From: Candidatus Peribacteria bacterium RIFCSPHIGHO2_02_FULL_49_16
Lineage (GTDB): Bacteria; Patescibacteriota; Gracilibacteria; Peribacterales; Peribacteraceae
Direction of reading: 5' to 3'
NCBI GenBank assembly: GCA_001788955.1
Contig: MFXT01000023.1
Span: 1-64,000 of the forward strand
DNA length: 64,000 nucleotides
The notes below the pieces were generated by a model. It ran no database searches and had not been told where the DNA came from. It saw only the letters and a list, made by a program, of their open reading frames with translations. The translations under genes and the position numbers were made by a program. Positions 38,403-48,823 of this stretch are shown here, in pieces. Numbering within the stretch: position 1 is the stretch's first letter; each line of letters begins with the position of its first letter.

Positions 38403-39333
38403 TACACAAAGGCGATATATCGTTTCTGCACAAGAACTCAATGATCTCTGCTCGCTCTTGGTTCAACGCCTCTGCACCGAATGGTTACCTTCTGCATACC
38501 CTCTGCGGATTTATGGAATCCCGAAGAGCGGTTCGATCGTCGCTGCACATATGCAAGGGACATCACCAAACATCATTCTCGTTTACAATCCGGAAGAGGC
38601 GGATTGCTTTGTTGATGACATTATCGATACGGGACGAACTCAAAAGCTCTACTACGATCGCTACAAAAAAAATACATATGCGCTCTTTGGGAAAGGGGCA
38701 TCATTGAATTGTCTTCGCTCCGTTCCACCGACGCAGTGGGTGGAATTTCCCTGGGAAAGCGAAGAACAGACCAACAAAGAGCATCAGGATTTTGTCGTTC
38801 GTCTGATCGAAGAACTTGGAGAAAATGCATCACGGAAAGAATTACAAGATACGCCGGCGCGTTTCTTAAAATCCTGGCGAGAGATGACACGCGGATACAC
38901 GATGGAAGTGAATCTCAAAGCCATAGCTACGGAAGAATCACTCTTTCCTACAGATACGCACGGCATGATTATTGTTCGCGATATTGACTTCCACTCCCTC
39001 TGCGAACACCACCTTCTTCCCTTTGTCGGCAAAATTCATGTCGGATATCTCCCAAACAAACACACGATCGGTCATAGCAAAATCCCCCGCATTGTGGAAA
39101 TGTACGCACGACGACTCCAGGTACAGGAACGCCTCGGCCAACAAATATGCGATGCACTTGCACATGTTCTTCAACCAAAAGGTATCGGCGTTCTTATTGA
39201 AGGTTCGCATTTCTGTATGCTCATGCGCGGCGTCAAAAAAGAACATGCCACAATCATGACAAGCCACTTAAAAGGCATCTTTAGTGAAGATGCACGCACA
39301 CGACAGGAATTCTTGCAGCTTGTTCACCATTAA
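38362..39333 (+). CDS. folE: Fusion: N-terminal phosphoribosyltransferase-like domain + GTP cyclohydrolase I
   Basis: N-term CFVDDIIDTGRTQ and WVEFPWE; C-term DIDFHSLCEHHLLPFVGKIHVGYLPN..GHSKIPRIVEMYARRLQVQERL. Confidence 0.9.
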   Translation: MNTRNASSASGILDTQRRYIVSAQELNDLCSLLVQRLCTEWLPSAYPLRIYGIPKSGSIVAAHMQGTSPNIILVYNPEEADCFVDDIIDTGRTQKLYYDRYKKNTYALFGKGASLNCLRSVPPTQWVEFPWESEEQTNKEHQDFVVRLIEELGENASRKELQDTPARFLKSWREMTRGYTMEVNLKAIATEESLFPTDTHGMIIVRDIDFHSLCEHHLLPFVGKIHVGYLPNKHTIGHSKIPRIVEMYARRLQVQERLGQQICDALAHVLQPKGIGVLIEGSHFCMLMRGVKKEHATIMTSHLKGIFSEDARTRQEFLQLVHH

Positions 39334-39843
39334 TCAGAATGATCTTTGCCGTTCATATTGCACATATGTAAATGAATATTTGTGCTTTTTATCCGCCGGA
39401 TGGTTTTTTCGATCCACTTCTTTCCACTCTTTTTCCGAAATTTCCGGAAAATATACATCACCGTCAACTTCTGCATGAATACGCGTGAGGTAGATCCGAT
39501 CTGCAATCGGAAACGCAAGACGATAGATCTCGCCGCCGCCGATCACAAATACTTCTTCCGGATCATCCTGCCTTGCAACAAGAATGGCTTCTTCCAGAGA
39601 AGAGACTGTATCGCATCCCAAAAGAGAACGTTCTGTATTTCGCATCACAACGATATTTCGCCGTTCGGGCATCGGCCGAATGCTCTCCGGAAGAGATTCG
39701 TATGTTCTTCGTCCCATAATCACAGGCTTGCCCTTCGTACTATCCCGAAAGTATTTTCGATCATCCGGCAAATCCCATGGCAAATGCCCATTCTTCCCGA
39801 TGACGTTATTCTCCGAAGCCGCGGCGATAAGGGATATTTTCAT
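39334..39843 (-). CDS. folA: Dihydrofolate reductase
   Basis: MKISLIAAASENNVIGKNGHLPWDLPDDRKYF, VIMGRRTYESLP, EVFVIGGGEIY. Confidence 0.96.
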   Translation of the reverse strand: MKISLIAAASENNVIGKNGHLPWDLPDDRKYFRDSTKGKPVIMGRRTYESLPESIRPMPERRNIVVMRNTERSLLGCDTVSSLEEAILVARQDDPEEVFVIGGGEIYRLAFPIADRIYLTRIHAEVDGDVYFPEISEKEWKEVDRKNHPADKKHKYSFTYVQYERQRSF

Positions 39844-39845
39844 CT

Positions 39846-40658
39846 CTAAACAGCCACAGGAGCCTTGATACTCGGATACGGGTCATACTTCACAATGGAA
39901 ATATCTTCGTATCGGAAGTCGAAAAGGGATTGCACGTCTTCGTTCAAGATAAGTTGCGGCAATTCTCGCGGCTCACGTGCGAGTTGTTCGCGCGCCTGTT
40001 CAATGTGATTGCGATACAGATGCACATCGCCGAATGTCTGTACGAATTCCCCAACATCATAACCGCATACGTGCGCCAACATATGCGTCAGAAGAGCATA
40101 ACTGGCGATATTAAACGGCACCCCAAGAAAAAAATCCGCACTGCGCTGGTAGAGCTGGCAGGAAAGTCTGCGCTTTCCATTGTTATCGGGAGCCGAAGTA
40201 TAGAATTGAAAGAGACAATGACACGGCGGCAATTTCATCTGCGGTACTTCGGCCACGTTCCACGCACACACAAGATGGCGACGAGAATCGGGATCACATT
40301 GAAGACTCTCAAGGAGCATCGATATTTGATCATGAAGAGAACCGTCTTTTCCTTCCCACCGTCTCCATTGTTTCCCATAGACCGGACCCAGATCTCCATT
40401 CTCATCCGCCCACTCATCCCAAATTTTTACGTTATTTTCCTGCAAATATTTGATGTTCGTCTCTCCCTGCAAAAACCACAGGAGCTCATGCACGATCGCC
40501 CGCGTATAGAGCTTCTTTGTTGTAAGTAACGGGAATCCTTGCTGTAAATCAAAACGTAACTGCCGACCAAAAAGCGACCATGTCCCCACGCCCGTGCGGT
40601 CTTCTTTCTCCTGTCCTTCGTCGATGATTTTTTGCAGAAGATCGAGATACTGACGCAT
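39846..40658 (-). CDS. thyA: Thymidylate synthase
   Basis: [55 protein letters not shown]; start moved to 40658. Confidence 0.97.
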   Translation of the reverse strand: MRQYLDLLQKIIDEGQEKEDRTGVGTWSLFGRQLRFDLQQGFPLLTTKKLYTRAIVHELLWFLQGETNIKYLQENNVKIWDEWADENGDLGPVYGKQWRRWEGKDGSLHDQISMLLESLQCDPDSRRHLVCAWNVAEVPQMKLPPCHCLFQFYTSAPDNNGKRRLSCQLYQRSADFFLGVPFNIASYALLTHMLAHVCGYDVGEFVQTFGDVHLYRNHIEQAREQLAREPRELPQLILNEDVQSLFDFRYEDISIVKYDPYPSIKAPVAV

Positions 40659-40677
40659 GAGAACAGTGTAGCAATTT

Positions 40678-42498
40678 TTACTGTCCAAATGTAAATGCGT
40701 ACCCTTCCACTCCCACACCATCAAACTTCAACGTAATCTCATGTTCCCCATATTCCCCCTTCCAAAGCTGATATATATCAGAAAACTCGACAGTAAACTC
40801 CTTACTGTATTCACCATCAACCTCAACATTCACAACAGGAAAATCCTGCGAAGCTTGCAGAGCAGAACCCAGAACCAGGCTGATCTCCCCACCCAAAAAT
40901 TTCATGCGAATCTCTCCGGTATCACTCACGAGTACTTGTCGCTCATTGTCTTTCATCTGCCAGTCGCCTACCAGATAGTACTTATGTAACTGCATGCTTT
41001 CAGGAGATTTGTATGACACAACTTCACCTGTCGGCAATCCTTTTCCATTTCCCAACGCAGCAAAACTACGGGCACCCAAATACGTTTCCGGACTCTGATC
41101 CCCATATCGTCCCACCTCTATACCCTTTTCGCTCCTTTTGTCCTCTCTGCCCTCTACCACCACCCCAATCTCTTGCAATAAACTCTCTATCGCCAACGCC
41201 GTCTCCTCATACGCCCCTTCACCAAAATGGGTATAACGAATAATGCCATCGGCATCGATCAGATACTTTGCCGGCCAATAACGATTGGCAAACGCATTCC
41301 ATGTCTTGTAATCGTTATCCTGTGCGATCGGATAGGTAAGTCCATGACGCTTGATAGCCTCCGCAACATTCTTCTCACTCTTTTCAAAGACAAATTCAGG
41401 CGTGTGAACACCAATTAAGACAAACGGTGCATGTTGGAATTTCTCCCAATACCCCTGAATATACGGCAGGGTTCGGATGCAATTGATGCAGCTATATGTC
41501 CAAAAATCGATCAGCACGACTTTGCCTCGCAAGCTCTCGAGCGTAAGAGGTTCACTGTTGTGCCAGGGTCCGAGACCCGTGAACTGCGGTGCGCGCGTAA
41601 TTTTGGGGAGCTTCGAGAACACTGCTGGAGCTAAAGAATTGGAGGAAGGGCCAAGGAATATAGTGCGCTCGAAGAGCTTCTCCTCAATCCGTGTCCCCAG
41701 ATCGCCGAAATTTGTGTGGTCAAGGAGCCAAATCTGGGCTTTTTCGAACAGACGAAACTGGAGGGCGACGGCGGTAAGGATCAACAGCAATCCGGCAACT
41801 TTCTTTATGGTACCAGTATAGCGGCTCACCGCATGAACGGAGTGCACAGCAGCTTGTCCCCCGTAACCAATCGCCAATAAAGGCACACCCGTGCCAAGTC
41901 CATAGAATGCGAGCGCAAGCAGAGCTCGCGGCCCAGGCTCTTCACGCACAAGCGTGAATGCAAACCCGAGAGCAGGACCGGCACATGGCACCCATACGAG
42001 ACCGAGCGTAAGACCGATAACGAATGCTGTCCATGGTGAATCCTTTCCGAATTCCTCCTCTGTTTTCTGTTGTACGTCCACCCCGAATTGCTGGATCCGT
42101 GTGGCGATCTTGTTGCCAACTGCAAGTGCAATGACCCCAAAAGCAGCTCCGATGACCACCGCGAACCACCCCTTGGACAGGAAGAACGCCGAACCCACGA
42201 GTGCACCAAGCAACTGGACCGGGCGACTATGCGTAAGAAATCCAATCCCAAAAAGCACCAGAATGTAGTACGTCGCGAGGCGAATGTAATCCGCGAACTC
42301 TACGAACTGATTCAAAACGACGAGAAGCAGGAACGAAAAACCTACAAAGCTCACCACCATCCCCAGCACCGTCAAGACCGGACGCCACCGGCTCCGCCCA
42401 ACAATACTTACTCCAAGAACGATCGGAATAAGAGGAAGGATACAGGGTAAAAGAATTGTCAGAAGCCCTGCAATAAACATGGTGACGTAGAGAGTCAT
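40678..42498 (-). CDS. DipZ-like CcdA membrane domain + thioredoxin-like + C-terminal domain
   Basis: CcdA-type TM core with [10 protein letters not shown]; redoxin [25 protein letters not shown]-terminal beta-rich region. Confidence 0.9.
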   Translation of the reverse strand: MTLYVTMFIAGLLTILLPCILPLIPIVLGVSIVGRSRWRPVLTVLGMVVSFVGFSFLLLVVLNQFVEFADYIRLATYYILVLFGIGFLTHSRPVQLLGALVGSAFFLSKGWFAVVIGAAFGVIALAVGNKIATRIQQFGVDVQQKTEEEFGKDSPWTAFVIGLTLGLVWVPCAGPALGFAFTLVREEPGPRALLALAFYGLGTGVPLLAIGYGGQAAVHSVHAVSRYTGTIKKVAGLLLILTAVALQFRLFEKAQIWLLDHTNFGDLGTRIEEKLFERTIFLGPSSNSLAPAVFSKLPKITRAPQFTGLGPWHNSEPLTLESLRGKVVLIDFWTYSCINCIRTLPYIQGYWEKFQHAPFVLIGVHTPEFVFEKSEKNVAEAIKRHGLTYPIAQDNDYKTWNAFANRYWPAKYLIDADGIIRYTHFGEGAYEETALAIESLLQEIGVVVEGREDKRSEKGIEVGRYGDQSPETYLGARSFAALGNGKGLPTGEVVSYKSPESMQLHKYYLVGDWQMKDNERQVLVSDTGEIRMKFLGGEISLVLGSALQASQDFPVVNVEVDGEYSKEFTVEFSDIYQLWKGEYGEHEITLKFDGVGVEGYAFTFGQ

Positions 42499-42523
42499 GC
42501 CAGGACAGCATACAGAATTTTCT

Positions 42524-43192
42524 CTATGATGCCCTTCCTAAATCCTTCCGCTTCATTGTCAGAGATGATGGACACTCTTTTTGAAAAACACACTGATCAC
42601 ATTTTCGATTGCGCGCTGTACAGACAGCACGACCGTGACTGATAAAAAGTGTTGTCATGTTTCCCCAGGAACGCTTTGGTGCGGCCTTCATAAGATCCAG
42701 TTCGACCTTCGTTGGCGTCTTGTTCTTGGAGAGCCCCAAACGCCTCGACACCCGCAAAACATGCGTATCAACGGCAATTCCTTCATTCTTTTTAAAAATT
42801 GCAGAGAGAATCACCGCTGCCGTTTTTCGGCCAACGCCCGGTAAAGCTGTCAGCTCCTCCATTGTCTGCGGCACGTTTCCATGATGTTTTTTCAGGAGCA
42901 TCTGGCACATCTCCTGAACGTGTTTTGCCTTCATACGATACGTACCACATGAATACATATCCTTTTCCAATTCTTTTCGTGAAACATGCGCATAATCTTT
43001 GGCAGTACGGTATTTTTTGTAGAGCGTTTTCATCACAAGATTCACACGAATATCCGTACACTGCGCGCTCAAAATCGTCGCGACCAACAAATCAAGGGGC
43101 GTGCGAAAATTCAAAAACGTTCTCGGCGGCTTGTAGAGTTTTCGTAGCTTCTGGAGAACTCCCTGCACTGTCAACTTCGTTGTGGTCACCAT
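42524..43192 (-). CDS. nth: Endonuclease III
   Basis: LLVATILSAQCTD, LPGVGRKTAAVIL, VDTHVLRVSRRLGL, CxxxxxxCxxCxxxxxC Fe-S cluster. Confidence 0.95.
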   Translation of the reverse strand: MVTTTKLTVQGVLQKLRKLYKPPRTFLNFRTPLDLLVATILSAQCTDIRVNLVMKTLYKKYRTAKDYAHVSRKELEKDMYSCGTYRMKAKHVQEMCQMLLKKHHGNVPQTMEELTALPGVGRKTAAVILSAIFKKNEGIAVDTHVLRVSRRLGLSKNKTPTKVELDLMKAAPKRSWGNMTTLFISHGRAVCTARNRKCDQCVFQKECPSSLTMKRKDLGRAS

Positions 43193-43281
43193 AGAACAAT
43201 GTAGCAATGTAACAATAAAACCCTGTCATGCAACAATGAAACCTCGCCCCTCTCTTCAGACCATCCTACACTCGCCTTCCT

Positions 43282-43860
43282 ATGCTTCCATCACTTACAA
43301 TTTTTGATGTCGAAACAACAGGCTTGGATCCCAAGAAAGGTAATCGTATTATCGAAATTGCCGGCGTACGAATCGAAAACAATCTCATTCAAGAGGAATC
43401 CGTATTCAGCTCTCTTGTGAACCCGGAATGTCTTCTGCCTCCACAGATACGACAGATCTGCAAACTTACCGACGACGATGTCGCTCATGCACCGACGATC
43501 ATGAATGTCCTTCCTGACTTCCTTTCATTTGTTCACGGATCTGTGCTCTTGGCACACAATGCCACATTCGATATGAGTTTTCTGGAAATGGAAAAGGAGG
43601 CTTGTTGGGGATACATCGAATTACCCGAATGTCTCTGTACGATGAAATTAAGCCGGAGTCTCTTTCCACAGGAATTCCGTCACAACCTTGATACGCTTGC
43701 AAAGCGTTTTGGGTTCACTATGCCGGAAAACAGACATCGGGCATTGCCTGATGTTCTTCTGACAGCCAATGTGCTTCTCAAGATGCTCGAACACGGAAAA
43801 ATCACGAATATAGATGAATTGCGAAAAAGAGCAAATATACAGACCATGACAAAGGTCTAG
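43282..43860 (+). CDS. DnaQ-family 3'-5' exonuclease
   Basis: FDVETTGLDPKKGNRIIEIAGV, LLAHNATFDMSFL, HRALPDVLLTA. Confidence 0.92.
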   Translation: MLPSLTIFDVETTGLDPKKGNRIIEIAGVRIENNLIQEESVFSSLVNPECLLPPQIRQICKLTDDDVAHAPTIMNVLPDFLSFVHGSVLLAHNATFDMSFLEMEKEACWGYIELPECLCTMKLSRSLFPQEFRHNLDTLAKRFGFTMPENRHRALPDVLLTANVLLKMLEHGKITNIDELRKRANIQTMTKV

Positions 43861-43873
43861 AGTAGGATGCGAC

Positions 43874-44338
43874 ATGGAGCTGCGGTATGCTGTTTCCATA
43901 GCAACCTTGTCCATTATCACCGGCGCAGAAACGGCCATACTTCGCACGAAAACGACGAACGTGCCGAGCGTGACAAAAAATATTGTGAGTCTGCTTAAAG
44001 ATATGGAGGAAACCATGAAAAGCGCCAATGGCCTTGGCCTTGCCGCGCCACAAGTGGGTCAATCTCTCCGTCTATGCCTCGCGTGCATCAACGATAAAAT
44101 CACTCCTCTGATTAATCCGGAAATTCTCTGGAAGAGTAACGAGGAAGAGATTGCCGAAGAGGGCTGTTTGAGTCTCCCGGGTATCTTTGTTCCCGTCCCG
44201 AGATCCCGATGCATCACATTGAATTTTATCGATCTGAAAGGACATTCACAAGAACGTAAACTCGCATCCATAGATGCACGCATCGTGCAGCATGAGCTTG
44301 ACCACCTCGAAGGAATACTTATTGTCGATTATCAATAG
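43874..44338 (+). CDS. def: Peptide deformylase
   Basis: GLGLAAPQVG, EEGCLSLPG, QHELDHLEGILIVD. Confidence 0.95.
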   Translation: MELRYAVSIATLSIITGAETAILRTKTTNVPSVTKNIVSLLKDMEETMKSANGLGLAAPQVGQSLRLCLACINDKITPLINPEILWKSNEEEIAEEGCLSLPGIFVPVPRSRCITLNFIDLKGHSQERKLASIDARIVQHELDHLEGILIVDYQ

Positions 44339-44344
44339 AGAAAT

Positions 44345-45796
44345 ATGACTCTCCCGTTAGAAACAATTATTGGACTGGAAGTGCATGCCCAAATGAGCAC
44401 GCGAACAAAAATGTTCTGCGGGTGTGACAACGATGCATTCGGCAAGGCCGCTAACACGACAATTTGCCCAATCTGCACCGGACATCCGGGAACACTTCCC
44501 ACACCAAACGAAGAAGCAATTCGTACAGCAATTCGTACATCGTTGGCCTTAGGCTGCACGATACGAAAAGAATGTCATTTCGACCGAAAACATTACTTTT
44601 ACCCCGATCTCCCCTACGGATTTCAGATTTCCCAATACGATTTCCCTCTGGCAGAGCATGGGGAATTGAAATTTGATATACATAATCACAGCGGCAATAT
44701 TTTACACGAAAGCACATGCCGCATTACGCGTTTGCACATGGAAAATGATGCAGGAAAATTAACGCATCGCGGCAGCACCACACTCTGTGACTATAACCGG
44801 GCTGGCACACCGCTCATGGAAATCGTCACAGAACCGGATTTGCGCAGTGCACAGGAAGCTGTTGCATTTGCACAGGAACTGCGCCGTATACTTATCGCTC
44901 TTGATGCATCGCAGGCAGATATGTTTAAGGGCATGATGCGCTTTGATGCATCCATTTCCCTGCGAGAAAACGGAACAGAGAAACTTAATCCACGCAGCGA
45001 AATCAAGAATCTCAACTCGTTTAAATCACTCGAAAAAGCATTGCAGTATGAAGAGAAGCGACTGGTTGCACTCTGGAAAGAATGTAAAGGGCCGCTTCCA
45101 CACAACATCACCGTTGGTTGGCTGGACGACGAAGAGAAAACGAAGATCCTGCGGGAAAAAGAAGAAGCACAGGATTATCGATACTTCCCGGAACCGGATA
45201 TTCCCCCATTATACTTCTCCCAAAAGGACATTGACGAAATAAAGAGCCGTCTCCCTTCATTGCCACGAGAACGACAGCAGCAGTATATTTCTCTCGGACT
45301 CAACGAAAAGCAGGCACAGCAACTTATAGACCAACCAAAACTGTGTGTGATGTTTGATGCTGTCTATAAGAAAACCAACGATGCAAAGCGGGCAGCAAGT
45401 CTTGTTTTAACACAACTGCTGGGCTTTCTCAATACGCAAGAAAAGTCCGTTCATGATGGACCGGATGCTACGGCACTTCTGGAACTCATCGAACAGATTG
45501 ATAACGGAACCATCTCCGCACATGCCGGAAAAGAGGTTTTAGAAGCCATGACTCAAACCGGAAAATCTGCCTCCGTTCTTATTGAGGAAAAAGGACTTCG
45601 ACAAATTTCTGATGACAGAATCATTGATGATCTCGTTCAAAAAGCCATACAGGAAAATCCGAAAGCCGTTGGGGCCTACAAAAATGGAAAAAAGCAGGCA
45701 CTCGGCGCTATCGTTGGTTGGGTGATGAAGAAATCGAAGGGACAGGCAAATCCTGAAAAGGTGAATGCGATACTTAAAAAAGAGTTGCAGCAATAG
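44345..45796 (+). CDS. gatB: Asp-tRNA(Asn)/Glu-tRNA(Gln) amidotransferase subunit B
   Basis: TIIGLEVHAQMSTRTKMFCGC, DYNRAGTPLMEIVTEPD, YRYFPEPDIPP. Confidence 0.97.
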   Translation: MTLPLETIIGLEVHAQMSTRTKMFCGCDNDAFGKAANTTICPICTGHPGTLPTPNEEAIRTAIRTSLALGCTIRKECHFDRKHYFYPDLPYGFQISQYDFPLAEHGELKFDIHNHSGNILHESTCRITRLHMENDAGKLTHRGSTTLCDYNRAGTPLMEIVTEPDLRSAQEAVAFAQELRRILIALDASQADMFKGMMRFDASISLRENGTEKLNPRSEIKNLNSFKSLEKALQYEEKRLVALWKECKGPLPHNITVGWLDDEEKTKILREKEEAQDYRYFPEPDIPPLYFSQKDIDEIKSRLPSLPRERQQQYISLGLNEKQAQQLIDQPKLCVMFDAVYKKTNDAKRAASLVLTQLLGFLNTQEKSVHDGPDATALLELIEQIDNGTISAHAGKEVLEAMTQTGKSASVLIEEKGLRQISDDRIIDDLVQKAIQENPKAVGAYKNGKKQALGAIVGWVMKKSKGQANPEKVNAILKKELQQ

Positions 45797-45799
45797 AAA

Positions 45800-46360
45800 C
45801 TATTCCACCCGCGACATGTACATTCCCGTCTCCGTATTCACCCGCACCTTGTCACCTTCATGAAGAAAAAGAGGAACATTGATGATTATGCCGCTCTCAA
45901 GCTTTGCCGGCTTGGTCCCTCCGGTCGCCGTATCGCCTTTCACTCCGGGCATCGTTTCGATGATCTTCATATCCACTGTGGATTTTAGTTGAACACCGAT
46001 GGGCTTTCCATTAAAAGAGAGAACATCTACTTCACATCCTTCTACAAAATACTGCGCGGCATCTCCAATAACATCTGCGGGAAGTGCAAATTGATCGTAA
46101 TCATTGAGATCCATAAATGTGTGTGAGGAATCATTGCCATACAAATATTGCACGCGCCGATATCCGAGCTCTGCGGGCTCGATTTTTTCACTGCCCTGAA
46201 AATTCTCCGAAATCACCGCCCCTGTAACTAGATTCCGCAATTTACACTGCATATTTGCCTTGCTCTGACTTTTACGACCGAATTTTGATGAAACAATATA
46301 ATATGGCGTCCCATTCAGATTAATCGCACGACCGGGCTTGAGATCGGTAATTTCATACAT
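45800..46360 (-). CDS. efp: Elongation factor P
   Basis: EITDLKPGRAINLNGTPYYIV; C-terminal VPLFLHEGDKVRVNTETGMYMSRV. Confidence 0.95.
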   Translation of the reverse strand: MYEITDLKPGRAINLNGTPYYIVSSKFGRKSQSKANMQCKLRNLVTGAVISENFQGSEKIEPAELGYRRVQYLYGNDSSHTFMDLNDYDQFALPADVIGDAAQYFVEGCEVDVLSFNGKPIGVQLKSTVDMKIIETMPGVKGDTATGGTKPAKLESGIIINVPLFLHEGDKVRVNTETGMYMSRVE

Positions 46361-46381
46361 AGAGCATAGGAAGCTAAGAAG

Positions 46382-48193
46382 CTAAGAAGCTAAATCAATC
46401 TGTTTCCGTCGAAGTTCCTGGATGGCAAAACGAATAACACGCAAGAGTTCGCTTCCTTCCGGAAATTCCAGATACATACGTCGCAAAATTCGCCCTTCAT
46501 CACGATGCCCTTCTATATGACGCAATTCCTCCAGAAGCTGATTACGACGACTGCGTGGCAATGTATAGGTCACAAACACTCTGTAATGTACATCCTTCAC
46601 AAATTCCTCCAATTCCTCCTCTGTAAGAGGCGGCAGTTCGGCACTTTTTCGAGGCAAGTACGAGAGCAACACACCGAGTATTTTCTTTTGTATAGCACTA
46701 CCATCTCCGTGCTCATCAAGAAGAACAGACGTTCGTGATAGCAGCATGTGCGCCTCCCGACGAGCAGGAAGCGAAAGACGATTCTGTGAAATCAGCGCTA
46801 ATGCCGGTTCTAATTCTGTAAAATGCTTTTCGAGTTTTTCCGGATCATAAGCGTTCTCGGAAAGAGCGGCCAAGCGATCCAAAAGAAACACTTCATCAAT
46901 ATCCTGTTTCTCTGCATCATCCTGATGAATAGACGCGCCCGCTTCAAGAATCGCTTGCTTGAGCAAATACAAATCATCATCAGGAAGAACTGCTCCAATA
47001 GCCGCCGCATCTTCCGCAAGAGAGCTACGAAGCAATTCCTGCGCAAAGATATCTTGATCGATGTAACCGGCAACAGCCAAAACTGCCTCCTCGTATTCTT
47101 TCAAAGGAAAATACACCTCTTCGTTTCCGTTCTCCAAAAGAGCGAGTGCTTCATTCAGACGCATCTCTGCCTGATTCAGTTGCTTTTTAACACGTGTTTC
47201 CTCATCAAACGTCAGTAACGTATCAACTGCTTCTGCAGCACGTTTTACCCGGTACAGCGGAGATGTTGGCAGAATTCCTGCCATAGCGATACGCTGTTCT
47301 TTTTGCCATGCAGCGACCTCCTGGCGATGAACTGCATCCCGTTCAAGATTTTGTTCTATCCAGGCAAGTGCATATTCTCGCGGTTGCATGGGCGTTACAT
47401 ACGGTACATTGTCCTGCCATATTTGGATTCGTTCTCCGGCAACAAGTGAAAGTTTGCGCTGCTCATACACAATCTCTGCACGCCGGTTCCACACACTCAC
47501 TTCTGTCAAAGAATTCTCTGTAACAGAAATGCTCCCTTCCTGCACAAAGATCGTGCTCAATGCTGTCTGTATCGATAGAGGTTCTACGCCATACGGCAGA
47601 AGTCCCTGCACCCAGATTGTTCCTTCAAGAAGGACGAGACTCGGCTCTCCAATGGTATCCTGCGGACGATTAGAGAGATCGCGCACATGGACACGCGTCG
47701 ATGGCGCCAGACGCACGACACCGTCATCATGAAAAACAATCGTCAATTCACCATCAGGTCCCGTGCGAAATTCCCGATTATTGTCCAACACAAGCTGCTT
47801 GCCGAGCGGTTCCCATCCACCCGATTCACCGAATACATATGTGGTTCCGCTGGTCGGAAAGATGAATACGGATGATCCTGCGGTTGTTTCTGATGCAAAA
47901 AAGAGAAGAGGACTCGACCGAATCACGATCGCAACAAGGATAATGGCAACAACCCACTTTGGGAAAAACCAGAGTGAAGAAGAATGTTTCTTCTGCTTTA
48001 GACAAGCAACAACATGTATCCAAATACGAAAAATGGCATCTGCAGGAATACATGTTTCCCGGCTCGTCTGCAGTACCGCACGTGCATGTGAAGGAGAAAT
48101 TTTTTCCCGAACACGCATCCATATGTCTTCCCTCTGCCGATCAGATGCAGAGAGAGAGGACCGAAGAACGATGATCTGGGAGAGGAAGGACAT
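46382..48193 (-). CDS. FecR-like domain membrane protein, probable partner of upstream ECF sigma factor
   Basis: TM segment followed by FecR-like beta region (DGELTIVFHDDGVVRLAPSTRVHV); helical C-terminus; directly downstream of sigma factor. Confidence 0.7.
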   Translation of the reverse strand: MSFLSQIIVLRSSLSASDRQREDIWMRVREKISPSHARAVLQTSRETCIPADAIFRIWIHVVACLKQKKHSSSLWFFPKWVVAIILVAIVIRSSPLLFFASETTAGSSVFIFPTSGTTYVFGESGGWEPLGKQLVLDNNREFRTGPDGELTIVFHDDGVVRLAPSTRVHVRDLSNRPQDTIGEPSLVLLEGTIWVQGLLPYGVEPLSIQTALSTIFVQEGSISVTENSLTEVSVWNRRAEIVYEQRKLSLVAGERIQIWQDNVPYVTPMQPREYALAWIEQNLERDAVHRQEVAAWQKEQRIAMAGILPTSPLYRVKRAAEAVDTLLTFDEETRVKKQLNQAEMRLNEALALLENGNEEVYFPLKEYEEAVLAVAGYIDQDIFAQELLRSSLAEDAAAIGAVLPDDDLYLLKQAILEAGASIHQDDAEKQDIDEVFLLDRLAALSENAYDPEKLEKHFTELEPALALISQNRLSLPARREAHMLLSRTSVLLDEHGDGSAIQKKILGVLLSYLPRKSAELPPLTEEELEEFVKDVHYRVFVTYTLPRSRRNQLLEELRHIEGHRDEGRILRRMYLEFPEGSELLRVIRFAIQELRRKQIDLAS

Positions 48194-48226
48194 GTCGATT
48201 ATAAAAACGAAAAATAATGGCTTCTG

Positions 48227-48796
48227 TTACGATATTTGGCTTAATTCTGGGGAAAGATGCTGTTCGAGCTTCCGAAGTGCACGAAGCTTGAGCACACGCA
48301 CACCCCCTTCTGTTATCCGAAGCACTTTTGCCACCTCTTTATGAGAGAGATCGGCAATAAAGGATAAAATAAGCACTTCACGATACCGATATGGTAATTT
48401 GTCCAGTGCTCTACGAACAAGATAAAATGTTTCCCGCTCTGCAAAGTAGCCTTGCGGCGTATTAAGCGTATCCGGATCAATGAGTGTTTCTGGTAATTCC
48501 TCAAAACCGCGGCGTGCTCGGTACACATCAATGATCGCGTGACGCGCTATGCGAAACAGCCATGCAGAAAAGGGAATATTCTTCTTAAAAGAATAGGTAT
48601 GCAACTTTTCCCATACTTTTACAAAAATGTCTGCCACCGTATCTTCCGCTACATCTTGCGGAAGGCGAAAAACGGTGTAGCGATACACTTGTGCGAAAAA
48701 TGCCTTATAAAGCTGCTCAAACGCTGATGTATCCCCATTTTGCGCTCTGTGCACACAATTCTGCAGCTCTTGCTCCGATGGTTGATCGAGTATCAT
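48227..48796 (-). CDS. ECF RNA polymerase sigma factor
   Basis: FEQLYKAFFAQVYRYTVFRLPQDVAEDTVADIFVKVWEKL; LPYRYREVLILSFIADLSHKEVAKVLRITEGGVRVLKLRAL. Confidence 0.93.
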   Translation of the reverse strand: MILDQPSEQELQNCVHRAQNGDTSAFEQLYKAFFAQVYRYTVFRLPQDVAEDTVADIFVKVWEKLHTYSFKKNIPFSAWLFRIARHAIIDVYRARRGFEELPETLIDPDTLNTPQGYFAERETFYLVRRALDKLPYRYREVLILSFIADLSHKEVAKVLRITEGGVRVLKLRALRKLEQHLSPELSQIS

Positions 48797-48823
48797 GGAA
48801 ACAGGAGTATACCTGACTATTCA

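Noticed and set aside
46365-46395. Short direct repeats (aagctaag)
   Set aside because: Only about three 9-bp units between efp and the next gene; simple slippage tract.
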